This document shows, piece by piece, positions 15,526 to 21,212 of a stretch of 21,212 nucleotides of DNA. Source of the DNA: an uncultured Bacilli bacterium (GTDB lineage: Bacteria; Bacillota_I; Bacilli_A; RF39; UBA660); NCBI GenBank assembly GCA_947626425.1, contig CANQRX010000013.1, positions 1 to 21,212 of the forward strand, written 5' to 3'. Both the position numbers and the translations under genes were made by a program. The notes beneath the pieces are model-generated. The model worked only from the letters and a program-made list of their open reading frames with translations. It did no database searches and was not told the origin of the DNA. Numbering within the stretch: position 1 is the first letter of the stretch; each line of letters begins with the position of its first letter.

Positions 15526-17430
15526 TTATCCTAACAATAATTTAACGGTGCTGCCTTCTTTGACATAGGAATTACCTATTGGCGATTGATATAGAACGTT
15601 GTTCCCTACTCCCGAATATTCGATTTGAAAACCTTTTAAAGTTTTTTTGGCTTCGTCGGCGCTTAACCCAACGGCATCAGGTAACATCACATATTTTTTA
15701 TCCAACCAATTATATTCTTTTTCCATACCTTCTTTACTAGGTGAAAAATTAAAAATGGAAATAGCTGTTTCTAAAACATTTTTAGCAATTGGTGCGGATA
15801 CTGTTCCTCCATATTGAACAATTCCTAACGGGTGATCTACTGCGACATAAACAACAATTTCGGGGTCATCCGCCGGCATAAAGCCCATGAATGATAAAAT
15901 ATAATTACCTGCCATATAATGACCATCTTTGACTTTTTGGGCAGTTCCGGTTTTTCCACCTACTCGGTAATTTTCGATATACGCATTTCGTCCTGAACCG
16001 TGAGCAACAACGCTTTCTAGAGCATACCGAACCAATTTGGAAGATTCTTCTGATAAAACTTTTCTTCTTAAAACGGGTTCATTAGCTAAAATAATAGAAT
16101 TAGTTTCCGGTTCAAGCATTTGTTTAACTAAATAAGGTTTTAATAAATTGCCACCATTGATTACGGCTGAAACGGCTGTAACTTGTTGAATTGGAGTTAC
16201 CGAAATACCTTGGCCAAAACTGGTGGTAGCTAATTCGACCGGTCCCATCGCACTTGGTTTAAATAAAATTCCATTACTTTCCCCATTTAAATCAATTCCA
16301 GTTTTTTCGCCAAACCCAAAATTACTAATATAACTCATTAACTTTTCAGTTCCTAATTTTTGGCCTAAAGCCACAAAACCAGGATTACAACTATTTTCCA
16401 CCACTTGTAAAAATGTTTGTTCGCCGTGTCCTCCACTTTTCCAACAATGAATGGTTGCACCATCAACGTGAACAGACCCGCCATCATAAAAATGATCTTC
16501 AAACAAATTGACAGTTTGTTCTTCAACACTAGCTGACAAAGTCATGATTTTAAAAGTTGAGCCTGGTTCATAGGTCATCCAAATTGGTAAATTACGATTA
16601 ATTGTTTCTGTGTCATAATCTTTGTAAGAATTCGGGTCAAAATTAGGACGAGAGGCCATGGCTAAAATTTCGCCTGTTTTGGGAGCCATTGCCACAATCA
16701 TCGCATGTTCAGGGGTATATTTACTCATCACATTATCTAATTCTCTTTCCACCGCCAATTGTAAATCTAAATCAATTGTTAGTTGTAAATTGATGCCATT
16801 TTGGGGTTTTTCGTAAACTTCCGAAACATTTAAACGATTACCTTTACCATCCGAAAAATATTTAATTGCTCCATCTTCTCCGGTTAGATAATCATTATAT
16901 GTTAATTCTAGGCCACTTAAACCTTGGTTGTCAATTCCTACATAACCTAAAACATGAGATAAAACTGAACCGTACGGATAATAACGTTTACTTTCTTTAA
17001 CTAAATAGACACCATCCATATGTAAATCATTAATTTTACTTGCAATATCATACGACAACTGGCGTCCTTCAGGATGGACTCTTTCAATGCTGGTTTTTTT
17101 GGTAACATGAGCCAGCATATCATTATAATCTGAATTTAAAATGGAACTTAAATTTTGGGCAACTTCTTCGGGATTTTCAATTTGGTTAGGGATAACTACT
17201 AAACTAGTTGTTGTTAAATTCGTAGCCAAAACTTTGCCATTGCGATCTAATATTTCCCCACGGTCAGCCCCAATAGGTAATTTTCTGCTCCATAAAGACT
17301 TAGCTAAGGTACTTAATTTATCGTACTGAAAAACTTGAATATAAAAAACTCTAATAATAATAATTACTAGTAAACAAACAATAAATAAAAAGAAGAATCG
17401 AATCCTTAAATGTTCATCTTTAAAGAACAT
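15526..17430 (-). CDS. ftsI: Class B penicillin-binding protein, division transpeptidase with PASTA domain
   Basis: This is the membrane-anchored DD-transpeptidase that cross-links septal peptidoglycan, the partner of FtsW. The N-terminus has one membrane helix (about 10-30). The dimerisation domain (about 45-210) starts with RGEILDRNGKVLA. The transpeptidase domain has the three active-site motifs STFK (Ser about 291), SCN (about 347-349) and KTGTA (about 493). One PASTA domain ends the protein (about 575-634), ending VKEGSTVKLLLG. The length of 634 residues fits PBP2B/SpoVD-type proteins. GTG 17439 is possible, but AGGTGAGG leads to the ATG at 17430. It is followed by mraY, an arrangement like the dcw cluster with murE missing. 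SpoVD is an alternative name. Confidence 0.92.
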   Translation of the reverse strand: MFFKDEHLRIRFFFLFIVCLLVIIIIRVFYIQVFQYDKLSTLAKSLWSRKLPIGADRGEILDRNGKVLATNLTTTSLVVIPNQIENPEEVAQNLSSILNSDYNDMLAHVTKKTSIERVHPEGRQLSYDIASKINDLHMDGVYLVKESKRYYPYGSVLSHVLGYVGIDNQGLSGLELTYNDYLTGEDGAIKYFSDGKGNRLNVSEVYEKPQNGINLQLTIDLDLQLAVERELDNVMSKYTPEHAMIVAMAPKTGEILAMASRPNFDPNSYKDYDTETINRNLPIWMTYEPGSTFKIMTLSASVEEQTVNLFEDHFYDGGSVHVDGATIHCWKSGGHGEQTFLQVVENSCNPGFVALGQKLGTEKLMSYISNFGFGEKTGIDLNGESNGILFKPSAMGPVELATTSFGQGISVTPIQQVTAVSAVINGGNLLKPYLVKQMLEPETNSIILANEPVLRRKVLSEESSKLVRYALESVVAHGSGRNAYIENYRVGGKTGTAQKVKDGHYMAGNYILSFMGFMPADDPEIVVYVAVDHPLGIVQYGGTVSAPIAKNVLETAISIFNFSPSKEGMEKEYNWLDKKYVMLPDAVGLSADEAKKTLKGFQIEYSGVGNNVLYQSPIGNSYVKEGSTVKLLLG

Positions 17431-17480
17431 AAGCCTCACCTAAAAAAGCATATGCTAAAAAAAGAATTTTAGAAGTATTT

Positions 17481-17501
17481 TTTAACTAAAGCGTTTGACT
17501 T
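17481..17501. repeat. Left copy of the 21-bp direct repeat bracketing the second toxin-antitoxin island
   Basis: The 21 nt beginning TTTAACTAAAGCG and ending TTTGACTT are identical to 18394-18414. Neighbouring bases on both sides differ, so the repeat is exactly 21 nt. It ends at the base before the toxin stop codon. Confidence 0.9.
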
Positions 17502-17840
17502 TCACTCAGTATCATTCAACGACATATCAAGTAATGCCACAATCTGATTTCTCCGCCCATAGATGATTGTTGTAACCCACACAGTTTTCTTTTTCTCGTC
17601 AATCAGATAGTAAACAAGAAAGTTTTTAACAGGCATTTTGTGAATTCCTTTGGTATGCCATGGTTCCTCCTCTGTAAGAGGGTATTTCGACGGCATAAAA
17701 TCCAATTTTTCAATCTCACATTGCAGAGTATCCGCCCATTTTTGGGCCGTTTCTGGTACAAGCAGAATTTTGGATATATATTGCACTGTTTCTTCAATTT
17801 GGCAGATTGCCTGTTGGGTTAAATTCACCTTATACCGCAT
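17502..17840 (-). CDS. RelE/ParE-family toxin
   Basis: This 112-residue protein has the RelE/ParE fold pattern: an N-terminal strand (YKVNLTQQAICQIEETVQYI), a helix, then LDFMPSKYPL, and KMPVKNFLVYYLIDEKKKTV followed by WVTTIIYGRRNQ at the C-terminal strands. The YGRR pattern is common in ParE/RelE toxins that target ribosome-bound mRNA or gyrase; which one cannot be told. It follows its antitoxin after 3 nt. GC is clearly higher than in the flanks (43% in 17641-17700 by count, against about 27% in a lon segment), so the pair was probably acquired. Confidence 0.85.
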   Translation of the reverse strand: MRYKVNLTQQAICQIEETVQYISKILLVPETAQKWADTLQCEIEKLDFMPSKYPLTEEEPWHTKGIHKMPVKNFLVYYLIDEKKKTVWVTTIIYGRRNQIVALLDMSLNDTE

Positions 17841-17843
17841 ACT

Positions 17844-18143
17844 TTATATACCTTTTCGGATGTTGGTAAAGGCTTCATCAATAGGCAGTCCTTCGCCGGA
17901 TATCGCTTCTTTATATCCTGTTTCCATTATTTCGTTAAACTGCGTATCGGTCAAACTGTCTTTCGTTGGGAGCTTCGGTACCGCAAGCGAATACGGAATG
18001 CTACCCGTCATAATGATTTGTCTGTATAAAGTATCAATCAAAACCGAAACTGGTAGTCCAATCCTTGCCAAAACTGCCTCCGCCTGTCGCTTGATTTCTG
18101 GCTGAACACGAGCCGTTACATTTGCACTTTTTGTTGCCATCAT
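17844..18143 (-). CDS. RelB/DinJ-family antitoxin (second module)
   Basis: The N-terminal ribbon-helix-helix shows NVTARVQPEIKRQAEAVLAR, then GLPVSVLIDTLYRQI, the RelB/DinJ pattern. The C-terminal part is acidic and ends IDEAFTNIRKGI. AAGGTAGG precedes tandem ATGs at 18143 and 18140, and a GTG at 18149 is less likely. GC reaches 53% in 18061-18120, the highest of any line counted, supporting horizontal acquisition. The promoter upstream holds a palindrome suited to autorepression. Confidence 0.85.
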   Translation of the reverse strand: MMATKSANVTARVQPEIKRQAEAVLARIGLPVSVLIDTLYRQIIMTGSIPYSLAVPKLPTKDSLTDTQFNEIMETGYKEAISGEGLPIDEAFTNIRKGI

Positions 18144-18166
18144 ATGCACCTACCTTTCTGCCATTG

Positions 18167-18195
18167 ATTATACCATATTGTATGGTTAATTGCAA
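18167..18195 (-). promoter_or_regulatory. Promoter and operator of the second toxin-antitoxin module
   Basis: TTGCAA (18190-18195), 17 nt, then TATAAT (18167-18172) on the minus strand. ACCATA-TTG-TATGGT (18172-18186) is a perfect inverted repeat within the spacer, a natural binding site for the antitoxin dimer. Confidence 0.75.
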
Positions 18196-18393
18196 TACAA
18201 TTTCAATATTCTTTGAACAGTGGATATTAAGATTTGGCTGCAACATTTAAAGCACAGCAATTCTAATTTTTTATGTTGCTTTCTTGTTAGTAAAATTCTT
18301 TAATCTCACTTGATTAAACTTATTAAGTTTCATAATATTTGCACCTCATTTTCGAGATGCAATCGAGGACATTTTAACTTAAAAGTCACATAG
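18196..18393. other. AT-rich right part of the toxin-antitoxin island, no clear gene
   Basis: No convincing gene is seen. A 20-codon frame on the minus strand (18271-18333, MKLNKFNQVRLKNFTNKKAT) has GAGGTG 8 nt before its ATG. That GAGGTG lies in the 3' arm of a hairpin (18340-18361) with arms TGCATCTC and GAGGTGCA on the minus strand. GCAACAT (18239-18245) and ATGTTGC (18273-18279) form a second inverted repeat. This might be a small leader, or the worn end of an element. The evidence is too slight to call a gene. Confidence 0.3.
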
Positions 18394-18414
18394 TTTAACT
18401 AAAGCGTTTGACTT
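18394..18414. repeat. Right copy of the 21-bp direct repeat
   Basis: Identical to 17481-17501. It also contains the -35 box TTGACT of the L28 promoter. The likely ancestral site was therefore the divergent gap between the PBP gene and the L28 gene, with this copy keeping the native promoter. Confidence 0.9.
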
Positions 18415-18436
18415 CTTTCTTTAATAATGTTAAAAT
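18408..18436 (+). promoter_or_regulatory. Promoter of the L28 gene
   Basis: TTGACT (18408-18413), 17 nt, then TAAAAT (18431-18436). The transcript would start near 18443, giving a short leader with GAGGTGAGG before the ATG at 18470. Confidence 0.7.
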
Positions 18437-18469
18437 TTTACAAGTAAAAGCAAGTGAGGTGAGGTATAA

Positions 18470-18628
18470 ATGGCCAAAAAAGTAACAACAAAAAAACCAA
18501 ATGTTATTAATTCTAGAAGTAAAGCTTTAAATGCGACTAAAACTCGCCAAAAACCTAATCTTCAAAAGAAAACAATTAATGGTGAGAAAGTAATTACAAG
18601 TGTTCGTGAATCAAAAAAACAAAAATAA
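18470..18628 (+). CDS. rpmB: Ribosomal protein bL28, short divergent form
   Basis: This 52-residue, very basic protein (about one third Lys/Arg) starts MAKKVTTKKP. It then shows SRSKALNATKTRQKPNLQKK, which aligns with the conserved L28 core (N-x-RSHALNATKRRWKPNLQK in typical members). NGEKVITSV matches the following strand. L28 is a structural protein of the large ribosomal subunit. It is about ten residues shorter than the usual ~62, and the CxxC-type cysteines seen near the N-terminus of some L28 are absent. GAGGTGAGG stands 5 nt before the ATG. It is flanked by a good promoter and a strong terminator as a single-gene unit, as is common for rpmB. Confidence 0.88.
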   Translation: MAKKVTTKKPNVINSRSKALNATKTRQKPNLQKKTINGEKVITSVRESKKQK

Positions 18629-18635
18629 TTGCAAA

Positions 18636-18663
18636 AAGAACCTACTCGGGTTCTTCTTTTTTT
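18636..18663. terminator. Bidirectional terminator between rpmB and lon
   Basis: AAGAACC-TACTCG-GGTTCTT is followed by C and a run of seven T on the plus strand. On the minus strand GGTTCTTTTT follows the hairpin. The lon stop codon (18642-18644) lies in the structure, so lon's last codons are part of the terminator. Confidence 0.85.
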
Positions 18664-20978
18664 GCTTTAAATATTTCTTTGTAAACTTCTTTATAGGATG
18701 AAACAGCAACAATTGTCATATTTTCTAAAATATAAGGAGGAACTTTTTTCAAATCTTTTTTATTTAGCTTCGGGATAAATACTTTTTGAATACCGGCATT
18801 ATAAGCCCCAATTAATTTTTCTTTTACTCCTCCCACTGGTAAAATTTCGCCTCTTAAGGTAATTTCTCCTGTAAAAGCTATATTTTGGGAAACAGGAATT
18901 TGTTTGATTAAACTAAGGATTGACGTCACAATGGCAATACCCGCACTCGGACCATCTTTGGGAGTTGCACCATCAATCGCATGTAAATGAATATCTTTAT
19001 CTTGAAAAGTAAAAGTTGTTATTTTTAATTCTTTACTATGACTTTTAATATAGTCTAAGGCAACCGTTATAGATTCTTTTATTACCTCTTTTAAAGAGCC
19101 GGTCATAATAATTTGCCCAGTTCCTTTAAATAAACAAGTTTCAAGCGACAAAATTCGGCCTCCTAAACCGGTCCAGGCTAAAGCTTGAACTAAACCCGGA
19201 ACAACATTTTTTGGTAAAACATCATTTTCATATTGGTAAACATCTAAATACTTTTTTAAATCTTTTTCTTCTAAAACACAAGTTAATTTTCTTTTTAAAT
19301 GAACATTAGTTGTTAAAACTTTTCTAATGAGCATTTCCAATTTTCTTTTTAAATCTCTTACCCCAGCTTCTAATGTATAATGGACAATTAAAGAAGAAAT
19401 CACTCCATCGGGAATAGTTATTTCTTTATCTAAAACACCGTATTCGTTAAATATTTGGGGCAATAAATAGTCTTTGGCTAAAATGATTTTCTCATATAAT
19501 GTATAGCTTGATAAATTAATTATTTCTAAACGATCTTTTAATTCTAAAGGAATTTTATTTATATCATTCGCGGTTAAAATAAATAAAACATTACTTAAAT
19601 CAAATGGTTCTTCAATATAATTATCAATAAAAGTTTTATTTTGGGGAAAATCTAGAACATCTAGTAAGACACTAGCCGGATCACTATGATAGTCTTTAGT
19701 CATTTTGTCAACTTCATCAATTAAAATAACGGGATTATTAGTACCACACTTTATAATCGCTTCCATTATTTTACCAGGACTTGAGCCTAGATAAGTACGT
19801 CGGTGCCCAATTAAAATTGTGGCATCATTAATTCCCCCTACACTTATTTTATAAAATTCTTTTCCTAGGGCGTTAGCTATCGACATAGCAATGGATGTTT
19901 TACCAACACCAGGAGGACCTACTAAACATAAAATAGGACTTCTTAAACTCGGATTACGTTTTTTAATAGCTACATATTCAATTATTCTTGTTTTTACTTC
20001 ATCTAATCCATAATGAGAATCATTTAAGTTTTTTTGAATTTCTGTTATATCAGTTTTATCATAAGTAAATTTTTGCCAAGGTAAAGAAAAAAAAGTATCC
20101 AAATAATTTCTAACAAAAGATGCATCGGGACTAAGTTCGTTCATTTTTTCATATTTTGCAATCTCTTTTTCAACTTTTTTTAAGGTTTTACTATCAATTT
20201 GTAAATTTTCTAATTTATTGGTCCATTCTTTAATTTCAATATTTTTTTCTTTATCTTCTCCTAATTCTTTTTGAATTTCTTTCATTTTTTCGCGGAGTAA
20301 AAACTCTTTTTGGTTATCATCTAAACTTTTTTGAATTGATAAGCTTAATTCTTGATCAATTTTAATGATTTCTAATTCTTTATTGATATCTTCTAATAAA
20401 ATTTTTCCTCTGGTCAAAGGATTCATTTCAACCATTAAAGCTATTTTTTTTTCAAAAGTTAACGGAGCATAGCTAGCAATAATATCGGCCATTTCATCTA
20501 AACTTTGGTTATTATTGATTAATCCTAATACAGTATTAGGCATCATCGGATTATTTTTAATATATTTTTTTAGTAAAGACTGTAATTTTCTTTTGATTGC
20601 CGTTTCCTCTTGCTCATTAATTTTTGGCAAAGAAATAGTTTTTTCTTGACACATTAAAATTTCTTTATCTTTTTCATAATTATAATATTTATCTATTTTT
20701 ACTCTTTTTTCACCATAGATTGTAACTCTTAGATGACCATTAGGTAATTCAATTTTATTATTAATCGTTCCAATTACTCCAATAGTTGGTAAATCACTAA
20801 CTTCCGGAATTTCTTCTAATTTATCTTGAGGAGAAACAATGAGTAACTCGCTTTTATATTTTTGATTACTTAACATTATTACTTTTTTGGACAATTTATT
20901 ATTTAACTCGACTTTAACTTCCTGTTTTGGAAGTAAGATTAATCCTTTTAACAATATCACTGGCAAAGATTTCATCAT
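18642..20978 (-). CDS. lon: ATP-dependent Lon protease
   Basis: Lon degrades misfolded and regulatory proteins in the cytoplasm as a hexamer. The protein has 778 residues. The N-terminal substrate-binding domain (about 1-200) is followed by a coiled-coil helical part (about 205-295). The AAA+ domain has Walker A GPPGVGKTS and Walker B VILIDEVDK. The C-terminal Ser-Lys protease domain has DGPSAG (catalytic Ser about 678) and GGVKEKLIGA (catalytic Lys about 719). The length matches LonA. A TTG at 20996 lies essentially at the predicted transcription start, so the ATG at 20978 (MMKSLPVILLKGL) is preferred, with AGGACGTGG upstream. Confidence 0.97.
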   Translation of the reverse strand: MMKSLPVILLKGLILLPKQEVKVELNNKLSKKVIMLSNQKYKSELLIVSPQDKLEEIPEVSDLPTIGVIGTINNKIELPNGHLRVTIYGEKRVKIDKYYNYEKDKEILMCQEKTISLPKINEQEETAIKRKLQSLLKKYIKNNPMMPNTVLGLINNNQSLDEMADIIASYAPLTFEKKIALMVEMNPLTRGKILLEDINKELEIIKIDQELSLSIQKSLDDNQKEFLLREKMKEIQKELGEDKEKNIEIKEWTNKLENLQIDSKTLKKVEKEIAKYEKMNELSPDASFVRNYLDTFFSLPWQKFTYDKTDITEIQKNLNDSHYGLDEVKTRIIEYVAIKKRNPSLRSPILCLVGPPGVGKTSIAMSIANALGKEFYKISVGGINDATILIGHRRTYLGSSPGKIMEAIIKCGTNNPVILIDEVDKMTKDYHSDPASVLLDVLDFPQNKTFIDNYIEEPFDLSNVLFILTANDINKIPLELKDRLEIINLSSYTLYEKIILAKDYLLPQIFNEYGVLDKEITIPDGVISSLIVHYTLEAGVRDLKRKLEMLIRKVLTTNVHLKRKLTCVLEEKDLKKYLDVYQYENDVLPKNVVPGLVQALAWTGLGGRILSLETCLFKGTGQIIMTGSLKEVIKESITVALDYIKSHSKELKITTFTFQDKDIHLHAIDGATPKDGPSAGIAIVTSILSLIKQIPVSQNIAFTGEITLRGEILPVGGVKEKLIGAYNAGIQKVFIPKLNKKDLKKVPPYILENMTIVAVSSYKEVYKEIFKAKKEEPE

Positions 20979-21004
20979 ACAACCACGTCCTAACAATAGA
21001 AATT

Positions 21005-21033
21005 ATTATAAAAATAATTTAACTTTTTGTAAA
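21005..21033 (-). promoter_or_regulatory. Promoter of lon
   Basis: On the minus strand TTTACA (21028-21033), 17 nt, then TATAAT (21005-21010), giving a leader of only about 20 nt before the ATG. I looked for CtsR-type or CIRCE heat-shock operators here and saw none. Confidence 0.75.
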
Positions 21034-21172
21034 GTCCAAAATCTTAAAATTAATTGTTATTGATATGATTAAAAATAAAAATTCATTATTATCATATTAA
21101 GCAATTATAATTTGATTAGAAGAAATATAATGCCGGTTCAGCGAAAAAGAGTAAAAAAGTTTGAAAGCTAAG

Positions 21173-21209
21173 ACTTTATGAAAAAATAGAAAAAAATAAT
21201 TCATAAAGT
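21173..21209 (+). terminator. Possible terminator hairpin at the window end
   Basis: ACTTTATGAA (21173-21182) and TTCATAAAGT (21200-21209) are a perfect 10-bp inverted repeat with a 17-nt AT-rich loop, followed by TTT at the window edge. No gene ends before it on the plus strand. The stretch 21034-21172 shows no coding frame, so any transcript ending here would be a small RNA or come from unseen initiation. Confidence 0.4.
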
Positions 21210-21212
21210 TTT

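Noticed and set aside
17650..18105. A 151-codon plus-strand frame across the second toxin-antitoxin pair
   Set aside because: It is antisense to two well-recognised genes and has no ribosome binding site. Long shadows are expected in this GC-richer segment.
18034..18246. 70-codon minus-strand frame overlapping the antitoxin start
   Set aside because: It covers the promoter and operator and the antitoxin start in another frame and has no family resemblance.
1..21212. CRISPR array, tRNA or rRNA genes
   Set aside because: No regularly spaced repeats, cloverleaf-like conserved TTCGA arms or rRNA motifs were seen on either strand. This was by reading, not by a covariance search.

Overview
The window is about 70% AT, uses the standard stop codons (TGA is a stop, Trp is TGG) and has strong AGGAGG-type ribosome binding sites. 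It carries genes for a peptidoglycan-making, dividing cell (MurG, FtsW, MraY, a PASTA-containing class B PBP), together with Lon, L28 and a PspA-type SPFH/zinc-ribbon cluster. This fits a walled, low-GC Bacillota lineage such as an uncultured Bacilli/Erysipelotrichia/RF39-like gut bacterium. The exact taxon cannot be read from the sequence.

Layout. 1-788 (-) is the start of a surface protein, cut by the window edge. Its promoter holds a run of ten G between the -35 and -10 boxes, the classic architecture of a phase-variable promoter. 894-4950 (-) is a four-gene operon: an SPFH/SHOCT protein (YdjI-like), a two-zinc-ribbon membrane protein (YdjG-like) and two more zinc-ribbon membrane proteins. 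5149-6471 (-) holds a frameshifted, N-terminally lost metallopeptidase remnant that begins where a DinJ/YafQ toxin-antitoxin pair ends. 6673-8040 (+) is a phosphomannomutase/phosphoglucomutase, convergent with murG (-). ftsW (+) is divergent from murG.

10287-12434 is the most unusual part: a tandem duplication of about 1.1 kb that includes the last ~90 bp of ftsW, a strong promoter and an ORF6N-domain gene. The first ORF6N copy is frameshifted and the second is intact. The flanks of the two copies are about 96-97% identical by eye, but the DNA-binding core (about codons 33-115) has been replaced by different sequence. Each core contains a perfect palindrome of its own sequence (19-bp arms in one, 14-bp in the other). 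Both palindromes are centred on the same base of the same codon, the first base of the Phe in an F-[AE]-T motif. Selection or a mechanism acting on the DNA or RNA, rather than on the protein alone, seems the simplest explanation. I regard this as the best candidate for an undescribed system.

12603-17430 (-) holds a coiled-coil metallophosphoesterase whose ribosome binding site lies in a hairpin, then mraY and the division transpeptidase. A second RelE/RelB-type toxin-antitoxin pair (17502-18143) is clearly richer in GC and is bracketed by perfect 21-bp direct repeats at 17481-17501 and 18394-18414. The right repeat supplies the -35 box of the promoter for a short, divergent ribosomal protein L28 gene (18470-18628). 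lon (-) follows, with a near-consensus promoter, and 21034-21212 holds no gene I can see. Wall-synthesis genes usually found together in one dcw cluster are here split and partly inverted, with accessory cassettes between them.
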